Assembly: GCA_947561715.1 (NCBI GenBank)
Contig: OX387201.1
Location: forward strand, 7,272,001-7,336,000
Source of the DNA: Ascidia mentula
Lineage: Eukaryota > Chordata > Ascidiacea > Phlebobranchia > Ascidiidae
Length of the DNA stretch: 64,000 nt
Direction: 5' to 3'
In this document: piece by piece, positions 26,528 to 38,589 of the stretch
Numbering within the stretch: the first letter of the stretch is position 1
Layout: each line of letters opens with the position of its first letter
The notes under the pieces: generated by a model
Told to the model about the DNA's origin: nothing
Seen by the model: the letters and a program-made list of their open reading frames with translations, nothing else
Database searches by the model: none
Translations under genes and position numbers: made by a program

Positions 26528-29500
26528 CTGTTATCACATGGCAATAGTAAGCTTTTTTCAATGTAAAGAGCCTGATATAAAATTAACCCGAAGAGCAATT
26601 ACAATGCACATCATTTTGCACATTTCGACAGTTTTCAAACAAAATTTAACCACTACAATACACAATTAAAATATGCACTGTATCTTAACAAAACACGTAC
26701 AAAGTACTATACAGCTTTATGCTTATTTACCTGCACGGGCAGTATGTTCTTGGAACGCATGGGTGCTGTCAACTTGGTCAATCATAACTATGTCATGGTA
26801 AAAGGTGAAGTATATTTAGAACACCAGGCGTTTTACTGCACCCTATGCGTTATAAGTATATGTGTGAAAATCTGCAACAAACTGCATCTAATTAGGTTCG
26901 CACACAAATATACAATTTTACAGTTAAAAACCTGCCTAAAGCTTAATTAACACAAAAGAAAGTACACCTAGCCATAAAAACAACCATTGAATGCCTGAGC
27001 TCCAAGCAGGGGGACATACTCAAGTTTCACGTTCTCCTGTTACAGAATAACGGCCAAGTAACTCAAATTACCGCAAGTACAAAGCAAAGAACCACGGTTT
27101 TTCAACACTATCTCTCCTTAATTTTTAAACAGCTGCCGCCATTTCCACTGACTGCTACTAAGCGGCCGGCCGCAGAGGCGCTCTTTATTGTAGGCCGCAA
27201 CAATTTAGTCAACAGAGCACACTCCGGAAGCAGGATCTACGGAAACTGCTAGTGCCATATCACACGTGGCTTGGTGATTATCATTGTGCCGCCAAGGCAA
27301 TCCGTCTTCTTCACTCGCCATTTTTTGCACAACACCAAAACACTGACTTCAGCGTTGGCATGCGCCAGTGTTCGACTGCCTTAAGCGGTCGGCAGTTTCC
27401 ACTCCCTGAAAGAACATGAATAATCATCATTGTCAAAATTTTGCACTGCCATTTCCTGGTTCGTATTTCGCCTAGGCCACTGGACGTTCCCCACAACGTA
27501 TGTTATGAAAACAAACTCACCCAACGTTGAACGTCACATCATTCGCTACTATTTCACAACATTTACGCATATAAAAATACAAACAACTCCTTCTATCGAC
27601 CAGCTCCTTGTGCAAGGTCTAGTAAACGAAGGAAAAGGCCGACAACTTTTACCCTTCAAAGAGCTTTACGGCGATTTGTGCACGCGCACACAGCGGGTTA
27701 CAACGTAGTTAATGTATTTAGTGATAATTTGGTTTGAGTTGGCGGATGATGAAAGATAGGACCTGGGTCATGGTGGGGAAGCAGGCGCTTAAGCAACTCA
27801 ATTAGTTCGACACCAACCACGACAACGCCAAACGAACTCAGTCGACACCCGGTGCGCGGTTTCGCGCGCAACTTAAAATACACTTCGTTAGAGCTTCGGT
27901 GCCCGTGACGCATTCGAGCACAAAAGAGGTTCAGTGGCCTACTTTGCATGGTTGGATCGCAGGGTTATGTGGGTTCGGCAGGCAGAGCGACAAGTGCCGA
28001 CTGTGCTACACAACACCAACCACGAGTTGCCGGTGGATTTAGGTCGTGGTCCAGACCCACCAGGGCGCCGTTAATCCGCTAACCGGCAATCTCCTTGTCA
28101 ATTGCTTGTGTTTTCCGCGAAAATGCAACAAACGGATGTGCAGCAGCACAACCTCAAAGTGCAATGAATCCATAATAATAATAACTGTAACACCATAATG
28201 CACAGCTTTTGTTTAAACACAAAATGTTAAAACTGACCAAAAATTGTGGTTAAATGATGTTAGCTGCATGGGCTCTTCTTGCAAAATTCTGTTTTCTTTA
28301 CAGTTTTAGTTAAAATTTAACTGAACTCAATCAGCAATTTTTGCAAGTCAACATCAAGTTTTTAAGCAAGTTTGTATGTAGTTTACTATATTTGTTATGT
28401 ACCAATGAAAATCCAAACCACTTGTTTAGCAGAGCAGTATGTTATGCATGTTAAATTGTTTACTTAATTACAGTTGGTAGTCATTTCATTACATTATTCT
28501 TACAAAATAATTCAACATTTCTAATATGTAGAATATTGTGAAGTCAACTTTTAAATCGCCTCTAATTTAAACCATGTCGAACAGAAAAAAGTCTGTTAAA
28601 GCCATGCCCAGGAGTAGTTGTGTGGTATTTATGGTAATGATGCCATTTTTTCTTACCTATGGAAATGTATTCATGAACTTTGCGTGGTATATCACATTAA
28701 AAAGGTAAATGCAACAAAATCTACCAACATGATTTAACTTATTCTTTCACTAAAGCAACATATCCCAGTTCCACAATAGAACAAAACTAAACCGAGCAGT
28801 TAACAAAACCAAACACAAAAAATATGAAACCTTCTAATTGCTACTTTTGAAAAAATACAACTTGTCAAGAAAGTTAAGAGTTCAATGAGGTTAATGTTAA
28901 CTTCAAAACACATCACCAGCCTACACTACACACAAACAAAATAAATATATAAATTGGCGCCACTCACCTTGAAGTTTCAACTAAAAACATGCATAAAAAA
29001 TGACATACACATTCACAAAATAACTCCAAACCTTTAATGTAATACCCAAATCCCAAACTTTAAAGTTTCACGACACCTGAGGCATGTTTACACGTCCTTA
29101 AATCTCAGTCAAATATTCGCGCCTAATTACTATTATTGCCCTTGGCGTCAAACTTTCACTCAACACAACAATGTGCTTTGCACAACAAAGCACTATGTGC
29201 GCACTTGCCGCTCGTAGTGGTTCGGCTACACACCACCACCCACGAATCCATAGTTAGTGAACCGTGACCAACCTGTTTTATTGTTTTACATTTAGCAGCA
29301 ACAAATGTTCTCAGTAGGGCATAAAATTGCCCCAAAACTTATCAACACACAGTTATTCTAAGTTAAAAACACGTTTTATTTTAAGCTCTTCAATTTCTTC
29401 ACAGACGGAAGTACACCTCATTCTCAACATACAAGGGGGGTAAATGTATAATCACCGACAGGAAAAGATTCACGCCTTCGCGCCCTCCGCCATGATACAC

Positions 29501-30019
29501 GCCAATAAAAATGTGTAACATTTTACTTTGAAAATTTATGATAGTAAACGTGTTTAATTTGTATATTTACGTTGCTAGGACCACATACAGTTAGGGTGTG
29601 GACATTTATAGTAAAAAAGTTTCAAACGTTTGATTTGCCAAAATTTCTGTGGTCAGTTATTAACGTGTTTTACATGTGGCCAGCATTTTATACGTCGGAA
29701 TTATTTGAAACAAAACTTTGCAAATTGCAGTGGTATCCGAAAAATACAATCTTTATTTCCTCATATTTGTCAATCAATTGTAGAGATGGGGAATCCCCTA
29801 TTGTAAAACTGTTGTTGTGTTGTGTTGTGTTGTTCATTTGCTTCTTTTTAAAAAACTTTAGCAGTTAACCATAATGTGTTGTCTTGTTTAAAGTGTTATC
29901 TAACATTATTGTGGTATTTGTAGTTTTCTGCCCTGACATGTGTTATAGTTTGTAATGTTTTTCATTACTCACAAGACAACAGCAAAAAAAGAAACTGTCA
30001 ATGCATTTTTGTGTCATAG
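26528..30019. other. Gap between divergent genes, no supported gene
   Basis: GREB1 runs left from 26506 and the 188-aa gene runs right from 30038, so both promoters should lie here. An acceptor AG at 26528-26529 ends a 5' UTR intron or a trans-splice site for GREB1. The 28.2-29.9 kb part is A+T-rich, with scattered frames of low-complexity composition. A hairpin with 8-bp arms is at 29173-29193. Confidence 0.5.
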
Positions 30020-30037
30020 GTTCCAAACTGCACTATT

Positions 30038-30663
30038 ATGGTTGATGTTGATACCCAAGACATATTAGATGACATTCGATCAGCTACACAGTGTGGTGAA
30101 AAGGACAAGCTTTTTTATTTAATGGTCGCAACTCCAGGTGGAGCACCAAAAAGACTTCATAATGATGTCATAATTCCATTTCTAAAATGTCGGGGATGGC
30201 AAAAAGTCAGTTATCGCAACACAGGTTTTAGGTCAGTTCAAATACAATGTTTTTTTTGGATTTGGTTGAAAACTTTGTTTTACTTTGCAGAGCACTGTAT
30301 TTCCTACATGACAAAGACCCAGTCAATGCCAACACAGAGGATCCTTTGGAAACCTCTGTCATGTGCAGTCGCTGTAAAGGGTTGGGTGACAGCAATTTCA
30401 AAAGTCCTGCCAAAAGACCAAGGAAAAGAAAAGTGTCAGAACCAAGTGACAGTGTTGTCCCACCTACAAGGTGCAGCAACTGTATCTCACTCACATCCAC
30501 ACACAGAGCATGTCAGGACCGAAATGACTTAAAAAGTTTTGTTGACCAGTACAAACAGAGCCTAAATGGTACATTTCAGATTCACATTGTTTTGTCCCAA
30601 CCTGTTGACTACGAGGAGGACTTTTTGGAATTCGCATCTCAGCCAGGTGCGATTGAGGAATAA
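30038..30663 (+). CDS. Two-exon gene for a 188-aa protein with two CxxC pairs, unknown
   Basis: Exons are 30038-30231 and 30291-30663, joined at a phase-2 junction (donor GTCAGT, acceptor TTTGCAG). Not recognised. Residues about 1-75 look globular (VDTQDILDDIRSATQCGEKD, KCRGWQKVSYRNTGFRALYF). Next comes CSRCKGLG, then a basic run PAKRPRKRKVSEPSD that reads as a nuclear localisation signal, then RCSNC. The two CxxC pairs, about 36 residues apart, could form a zinc site split by the basic loop. The tail is acidic (DYEEDFLEF). The ATG lies 18 nt after a TAG acceptor, so an upstream non-coding exon or a spliced leader is likely. The stop codon is embedded in AATAAA. The frame is also open upstream of the ATG to the acceptor, so an upstream coding exon is possible. 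The spliced frame is fairly sure; the function is unknown. Confidence 0.7.
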
Positions 30664-30664
30664 A
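30659..30664 (+). promoter_or_regulatory. Polyadenylation signal overlapping the stop codon
   Basis: AATAAA contains the TAA stop of the 188-aa gene (30661-30663). It is followed within 20 nt by a GT-rich stretch ending in a T run, as expected of a cleavage site. The implied 3' UTR is only about 15-25 nt. Confidence 0.7.
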
Positions 30665-31152
30665 ATTGTGGTGTGTTTTTTTCAAAGAACATGGTATAAA
30701 GAACAAAAAGGGCAGAATTATTGTAAACTTGTGTTCTTGCTTGCATCAATTTAATCAGATCTAAATTATTTATACTATATTTGAAACCATTTTCTTCAAA
30801 ATTATTTCAAATAATTTCTTTTAGTAAATGGATAGTTGTGCTATTCCAAGTGTTTGTGAAGCTACACTTTACTATGGTGATCTACTTTGCCATTAGTAAA
30901 CTGGTATAAAGTAACCAGTTTTTAAGTTTGTTCCAATGGTGTTATATGTGCAACAACCTGTATTGGATGTGTAGATCCAGTGATAAATGTTGGCCAAAAG
31001 AGTGGTCAATATTTTATGCTGCGACTACAGTATTTCTGTAATTGTGAAGAAACTTGTGTTCATCGTATTTGTGAACAAACTGATAATCAAAGTTTCTTGT
31101 GTATTCACATTAAATGGCAGCAACCAGAAAAAAGAAAAAAGAATAACGTTTT

Positions 31153-31158
31153 TTTATT
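31153..31158 (-). promoter_or_regulatory. Candidate polyadenylation signal of the glutamate receptor gene
   Basis: AATAAA on the minus strand, about 95 nt after the stop codon of the longer receptor tail. Confidence 0.6.
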
Positions 31159-31252
31159 TCCCCAAAGACTGCTCCCCTCTCCCAATATATTCCAACGAAA
31201 AAGAGTTCACTTGGCTTGATGTTAACGTCCTATCATCAGCACTTGAGTCTAG

Positions 31253-34200
31253 TCACACACTGCTGTCCGAATGTATGACTCTGTTTCGTGGCCACCAGCT
31301 CGTCACGCTGATGTCCTTGTCAATGTTAAATACTGCTGGAGATAACATTGCATTTTTACATTGTATGAATGGATCCAAAAATGTGGAATAGTTACCTTCG
31401 CCATTTCTTGAGGTAGCGTTTGTCAGTTCATCGCATTCGTTCGTGGCATCGTCGCTCATGTCCTCTGTTCGGTCGTCGAGATTCCTAGGTACAGAAGCAT
31501 AATATGTGATAGTTGTCTCTTTTTTACCATTTACATTGATTTTACCAATCTCCTTCGCTCCTCAGAACTATATGAATTTCATTTCCCTCTTTCTTTTTCA
31601 CGAAAACGCTTGGCATTCGCGTTTTTTGGGATGCCTTGGAAGTCTCTGCCCTGACGTTTCCTTCCTGCGAGCAGCCAAAAGTTATTATCTGTATTGCTGT
31701 TGCTGCCAGGCATAATATTGTTGTACTTCTTTTTTTCTCTTTGTCTTCTTGGAGTACCTAACGTACTGCATAAGTTCCACGGCCGCTACGAGGCTTGCTA
31801 TCACCAGACCGCAAGCTAATACACAGAACACTCCAGCGAAATTTTCCAGTGTGAGCTCACTGCAGAACAATAAGTCGGTTTAGCAATTGAATATACAACA
31901 AGTTGATTGGCTCGGCTGCTGCTGCTGCTGTGCTTGTTGCGTTTGGCTAACAAGGAAGGGTCTCAACCGAGCATTAGTTATTTAAGTACAGGTAAAGAAA
32001 GAAACTTTTTAAAGAAAATGTTGGCTATGCAATTACAGCAAACTGTCAAACACAGAGCAAATTAAAACCTGGAATGGCTTCTGTTCTGTGTATGATCTAT
32101 GGGACACTTGCCAACACTAGTCCACCATCGTTGCTTCAGTCGCGCAATTTCACCTCGGTCTTGCAACTGGAGTATGCTGCAATACATTATACCGGTGTTG
32201 TAAAACATATTATAGCTATAGTGAGTCCGTAATTGTTAATTTGTTCTCATATACCCCAGTGACAATGCTTCTCGTATGGGATTTCCAGGCTGAACTGCAA
32301 TTCCGTAACCCTTGTCATATATAGAATCAGGAACAGTGGAAAACGAACAGTCTTGATCAGTCAAAATGAGATATTCAATGACCGCAACGTCCCAGAGAAA
32401 TGCGTAGTGTTCTAAATCATTGCGCACACGTGGTTATCGCATGTTTTAACGATAGAACACCAAACGGACCCACCATTTTTTACCCTGTTAAAACCTTGTT
32501 TTGGATCGCTAACTGAGTTGGATCCGTTGCACACTTTCCATAGTCGGGCCCACATTGAAGTGTGATCTTTGGCATTTGAACCTGCCCAATGCACAACAAC
32601 ATGTTGTTACATCTTTCATTATAACACATTGTCTCTCAGAGTATCCGTTTACCTTTTGTTCGCAAAAAGTCATATATGCTCGTGTCCTTGGCAGTGCCAA
32701 AAGAAATCTCCGTTTGTTTAGCCAAATCCCTAAATGAGGTAATGTGGTTTTCGAGGCGTGTGATGGTAAGATGGGCTGCCAGGTTTGCTGTGTACGATGA
32801 TATGATGATGAGAATGAAGAACCACCAAACTCCAGTGACAATTTGCGATGACAAAGTCACAAGGTTCATGTCAGTACCTTGTCAAAAACGGATATAAGAT
32901 TTTCGAAAGCAATGAAAATCCCTAACTTATTCGTCTAATTTGCCCAAATAGCAATTAATAGTTTTAACATGTAACAACATTCTTTGCATAGCTATATGTA
33001 CCTTGTTGTACCAGTGAGCTGTAGACAAACCAGAATGTTCCGTGCAGTGACGTGTCGTGATATGGAGGCCCTTTCATCCGCCTCGGCGAAACTCGGTTCA
33101 GAACGTATAGAAGAATGGATACCAGGAGGAGGCCAGCAATTATGGAATACCAGACGGATTGGTCGAACGGATTAAGAAAGGCGAAAAGGTTGGTTACCGT
33201 CTGCAAATGTTGACCATTTGGCATATATTTTAACGTGCTTGGGAAATAAGAAAAAATGTGTTACCCTTGGTTTCTTGACTAGTATTCCGACCGCGTAATC
33301 CATATATCTCTTTGTAAAATCAACGACCGTTTCACGTTGCGGCGTTATGGTCATTGCGGCAATTGCGAAATCGGCTTTCTGAAACAAAAGTCACTCTCTA
33401 GATATGTTCGACTATTTTGATACGCGCTGGGGAACTGTCCTCAAAGCGTGAATTGGTAAATCAAATATCTTTTTGGCAGGCGAAATAAAAAAAATAATCA
33501 CATTACAACATTACAAGTGTGATTCGCGGAAGTTTCACTAATTAACAATGTTTTATGGCAAACTTTGGCCATGCTGTGTTTGAGTAAAATCAAATTGTGA
33601 GAAATATTATGCGGCAAACGCTTGGTGTTACCACTAAACATCATTTAGGCATATGTTGGATCCTCCACGAGTTCACTTAAGATCAAACAACTTACAGACC
33701 TGAAAGCTTTGCATGAGAAAACTAGAGGTATGCTTATCAGACATTCAGAAACGAATTAAGACAGTTTGTTCAAGTAAACCTTAAAAATTTTTTTCAAAGT
33801 TTGAGAACCACCAACAATTAAATGATTTAAAACCAGTTTTGTTTCTTCAACTCTTTGTAATGTTGTTCATAAGTGTTGATTAAATGTTTTGCTTTTAGAG
33901 TCCAAATTGGTACTCTGTGAGAAGTGAAGTCAGAAGCAATTTATAGTAATATGAGCATAAAGGCTACTCATGCTACCTTTTCTACAACATCGCCAACCAA
34001 ACCGTTCCACTTTCCATTTTTAAACGCTCCGTATTTTCGGTCGGCAACCTGGTATAGTTCATACTGGAACTCCAACATTTCCGAAAGCATGTGAAGAAGG
34101 TCGATGGAAAATCCAGAAAATTTCACGTGGCCTTTCGAGTCGTTATGAACAAATACAAAGGGCTCGTCCTAGAAAATACATTGCATTTTTGATCATTTGA

Positions 34201-37200
34201 AGTTGTTGCATTGTTAATGGATGGGACTAAAATGTTTTTTTGCCCAACCTCAACTGTTGCGACGCGAAAGGTTTTGTTTTTCCACGAGGCCATGCCGAGA
34301 AACATGTCAGCATTTAGTTCAAAAATTTCACCCTGCTTCTCCTCGTCCACATTTTTCGGCGGTTTGAGTTTGTGATCGTTACATTTGTTGATCAGACCGG
34401 TCAAACTTTGACAAGAAACCTAACAAAACGTGACAGAGATTAGCTTTCAGGATCGATCGAGACAAAGTAACAGACGAAATGTGAGAAAAAAACACATCGT
34501 TCGCCAAGAACAGGACAGTACTTACCCCGCCGTTTTCCGACATGTCGCACGATTGAAGTTTTGTCCTTGCATTATCTGTTCCAAAGTTGGTCGATGCGAA
34601 AAATGGGAACCTCTTGCCAATTGACAAAATACTGCTGTCACCTTGAGTACAATCAACTAATAAATACTATTTTTTAGACATGAAAAAGTGTTGCGCCATG
34701 TCACTGTCACAAAACCAATAGTTCATAATGACTCATTGGTTCAAACGTGCTCACTTGTATGTCCCATTATTTCCATTCGTATGGATTCCGCCAATTCCTT
34801 CAGCGATTGCCTCTTATCCTGACGACTGGAGCAGGAACCAGTGTGGTTTCCAATCAATGTGTTAGAATCGATTTCGCTTCGGTACAATGAAGACAGCACT
34901 GCACCGAGACCTGCAACAACGCCCCCTTGGACAACCTGCCAACAAATAATGTCTTCTTAAGCACATTAGCTCGTGGTATACGGACAAACATATACCTGGA
35001 TGGTTTGCCTTTCACTTATGGTTGGCGATACCTCATAGTTTTGTGGAGTCGTTATAACCGAAACGCCCTCGCGGAAGAGCAGACTTTGCGCGAAGTAATA
35101 AGTCGTCCAGCCCTGTACAATTGAGAGTTCAATGCCTTTCAAGAGACAACCTACAAACTTACCGTGTCTACAATGTAGTAATGCACAAAGTAGCTGTATG
35201 GGAGTTCCGGAATCTACAGAAGAAATTAATTGTTTAAAAAATTAATCAGTGTAATTTTCAAGACACAGAACTTACGTAATGAAGAACGAATTTTTGGATG
35301 GTTTCCTCGCCGCCAAATATAACAAAAGAGACGACTTTGAAATTTTCTGTCAACTTAGAGGATGTTTCAATAACATCCCATAGCTCATTCTGCGAAGTAA
35401 AAACGTTTTGATTGAGTTCCGAATGTTTGCACTTTGTTACACACATCAGATTCCACACGACACGAGACTTGTAAATGGTCTATGCTTACCACCGCGCTGT
35501 TTATAAGGTCAGTTGCCAGATCCAGGACGTCCGTTGTTGTGGGTTCATCCGAGTCCGGCAAAACGGGCAACTTTTGTACAGTTGCTCTTCGCATCTGCGT
35601 GCCGAGTCCTTCCACAAAGGAGCTGACTGTTTGTTGATCTGGTAACGAATCGTATAAAAGAATAGATTGTAACGAATAAACGTCGTCAGATAGTTACCGA
35701 GTGTATCGTCGTAGACTATGATGATGCGTTGACCCGCGTTACACCGAAAGAAGTGTCCCAACAATGCCCCATCACGCGGCGACAGACTTGGCAGATTTTG
35801 CTCTCTGGTCTGTGACTGTCGTTTTTTACTCGAGAAGGATTCTGTCATCCTGTTTTTAACATTTATACGCTGGATTTAGGATGAAAAATTCCCTGGGCAA
35901 ATATGTGTAGCTTGCCTAAACTCGCAGATGTGTGGAGAGTCCGATTTCAACTCCACTGATACTTCGATAACGGGCATACTGAGTGCCGACGAGAGAATGG
36001 CTAGAGGCAAGTTGCACGCTCTTCTCGTGACGGCCATCACCACAACAGGATCGTGCTTCATTAGCGAGCAAACTGTCAAGATTAACAGACCGATTTAGTT
36101 AAAGCATCACTTAACTATTTTAGAAATTGGAGAACAGCTCCTGTCAAACAAATGGAAAATGACACCGGTCTTCCACAGCATAAAATTTAAAGTGGGTGAT
36201 GGGGACTTCTCTTTATATGTTTGCAAATGTGCGCCCTTATATATATGTATGTGTTTATTTCATGTTCCTCCTTGTCCCCTCATGTGATATGCCTATATCA
36301 TCGGTGGCTGTTTTTGCGTGCATTACGTCAACATAAATCTTGTGAGCACTACCGGTTTACATAGAAACAACCTGATTTACTTTATCTTTACCACTCAATT
36401 TTTGATTTATTATCTCAGAATGAAGTTTGGTTTTAGTATATAAGAAATGGATTAAGCTTAATGGATTTTCGTGATTTAAGGGAGACAGAAACTTAGGCTT
36501 TTCCACTTTATTTTAGGATCTCAAAAACATTTCTTTTTATAACCAGCTTGTATACATTGATGTAAAGCCACGTAAAGGCAATAAAATAAGGAATAACAAA
36601 CTTACCACCCTCCATAGTTTTGGAAGCATTTCCAACATCGGTTATTACCATTTCGTCAATTAAAGATAAGTGTTTCGCGAACAACTGTCGACTGGGGTTG
36701 TTGGCGGTGGCATTGGTTGTAAATGAATTCACGCTCTTCGACCAAGCCATTTGCATCACTTCAGGCGGTATGTGGGGTCCAAAGGCTTCGTCAAAAAGAA
36801 TGCCTAACAACACAACAATGAGCTTGTTTTCCGATAATTAAATTAGAAATATAGGTATTTTATATATAGTTTCCGGGATTGGGCTTAAGTTTTTTTTAAA
36901 TTGCCTGAATTCTTAGTCTGCCACATATGCGTTGAAATGATACTTTTTTTACACAAATGTGCATGCGGTGATGTCTTTTAAGTAGCCGGGATAGGACATT
37001 CTTATGCTTCACAACTGCTTGCAATAAACACTCTTCGAATTCGCGACCGACTTTTGGTTTTAGATAAAACTTCGAAGTTTCTGAGGATGTTCATGTCGAG
37101 CATCTTAGATCTGTGTAAATCTGCGACAGTTGGCGAAATGCATGAACCGCCGCCGCCTCACAAGTGTATTGACAAACTTAATGTCCGTCAAAACAGAAAA

Positions 37201-38177
37201 TCAATAATTTTAATCCCAGCCACTCAATATCTGATAAACATTAAAATTCGTTTTGCCTCTTAATCGCCGTTCATCAACCCCTTTATTGTAATTATAAAAG
37301 CCAGCCCCTTAATCGATTTGCATGGATTTCCCAGTTGCGACAAATGCTGTATTGTGACTACTTATCTAATCGGAAGGAAAACCCAACGTTTACCTTACGG
37401 ACTAATTGATTTTTAAGAACCTAAAACAAAACTGAAACATACTCGGAGCCACAAAACTTAAGATGACAGGGATTATTTTGACCTTTCAACGCACAAGAAC
37501 CAAAGTATTGTTTTTGTAGAACTTTCTGGAACAGCCAAGTGAACCTTAATTTCTAAATTTTACTTATTTATTTTTATTATAATTTTTTTCTTAAATGACT
37601 TTGAAGGAGTCATAACTGGGGTGCAAGAGCCACATGTAGCCCCGGAGCCAGGGTTGCCGACCTCTACCCTTGAACATTTGAACGACATTCAATTGAACAA
37701 CATTTTACAATGAGGTGTTTCGATACAAAAGAAATTTTTGTTTTGTTTTTTGTTCATCAATTTTGTAACTGCCCTGTAACCATATTAATTCCAACAACAC
37801 CAAGAAAGACGAAAGAAAGATAATAACATATTCAATTTTCCTTGTTCAACGAATAATTTTATCAGGGAAAGATGGGAAGGCTCTGAATGAAAAATGTGTT
37901 GTAGGTACGTGTTGATTTTTTTTACAACAATTTTATGCTACATTGTGGTCATTACTAATAAACATAAAAGTAAAAATCGTCACAGCTGAAGTGCACAGAC
38001 ACCCGACTTTGTTTCAAGTATGGCACGGAAAAGTTTTGAAAACAAACTTAGCTCAGCTTCGTTTGTTTTATCATATTCTTCACGACATTATTTAAAAGCA
38101 ATACTATATGTGTACTTACCGATTCGCTGCCCCAATGCCAAACCGCACAATGATAACAGCAGAGCGCAAGTCTTCAT
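31253..38177 (-). CDS. GRID2: Delta-type ionotropic glutamate receptor (GRID-like)
   Basis: Subunit of a tetrameric postsynaptic receptor; vertebrate delta receptors bind D-serine/glycine and cerebellin. Exons (minus): 38120-38177, 36606-36803, 35916-36072, 35698-35849, 35490-35638, 35276-35389, 35163-35213, 34996-35112, 34755-34935, 34526-34641, 34249-34419, 33977-34168, 33265-33378, 33002-33200, 32653-32877, 32474-32581, 32255-32411, 32069-32176, 31758-31859, 31253-31484. They total 966 aa in closed phase. Signal peptide [16 protein letters not shown]; amino-terminal domain to about 431; S1 with [24 protein letters not shown] and TITPQRE (binding Arg); M1; pore loop [11 protein letters not shown]3 [13 protein letters not shown]2 [11 protein letters not shown] and WDVAVIEY (binding Asp); [12 protein letters not shown]4 [12 protein letters not shown]2 and M4 match GRID better than AMPA, kainate or NMDA types. 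It ends DSSV, a class I PDZ ligand. The phase-2 intron at 35850-35915 has a GC-AG border. GRID1 versus GRID2 is not resolvable. Confidence 0.93.
31685..31859 (-). CDS. Alternative last exon of the glutamate receptor (intron-retained tail)
   Basis: If the donor GTACTC at 31757 is not used, the M4 exon reads on to a TAA at 31685-31687. The tail is then short and basic/glutamine-rich ([17 protein letters not shown]...) instead of the acidic tail ending DSSV. The last part overlaps a short sequence shared with MITE-like elements near 58.5 and 59.2 kb. This is an inference from the frames; no transcript evidence exists here. Confidence 0.35.
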
Positions 38178-38235
38178 ATTTCCCTTGCATCCAAAGTGCA
38201 GAACTTTAAAACTTGTTCCAATCCTGCAACCACCT

Positions 38236-38244
38236 CTTTTTATA
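38236..38244 (-). promoter_or_regulatory. Candidate TATA box of the glutamate receptor gene
   Basis: TATAAAAAG on the minus strand, about 60 nt upstream of the start codon. Initiation about 30 nt downstream would leave a 5' UTR of about 30 nt. No acceptor with a strong pyrimidine tract lies between it and the ATG, so this gene need not be trans-spliced. Confidence 0.5.
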
Positions 38245-38589
38245 TCTAAGCCTGCACAGTTGGGAGAATTCTAATCCTGGACATTGTAAAAAAGCATCAA
38301 GAAAACTGCAATGATATTAATCGCGTTGTCAGTTGATGAGGCATTCGACGACCTTCCAGTGCACTTATCGATTTTATTGCAGGTTGTGATGAACTGGGAA
38401 GAGTTGTCATCGATAGCTTCTTAATTTATTCACTGGCCCATACACAATTAATTACGTCCTCTGTAATGAGTAAAGACGCCACACTAACAAACACATCAGA
38501 ATGTATGAAGATTTAAATGGGTTTTATTTATTCTTTGATTTGATAATTATCTTCTGCTCATATACCGTATATAAAACTTAACCCTTAAA

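Noticed and set aside
29572-29868. 98-codon plus-strand frame upstream of the 188-aa gene
   Set aside because: A+T-rich, Phe/Tyr/Trp-heavy composition typical of chance frames; no junction joins it in phase to 30020.
32428-32495. Alternative splice sites for the S2 exon of the receptor (GTTTTA or GTAAAA donors)
   Set aside because: GTTTTA drops a conserved GFNRVKN segment and GTAAAA breaks phase; GTGGGT at 32473 keeps both phase and alignment with GRID.
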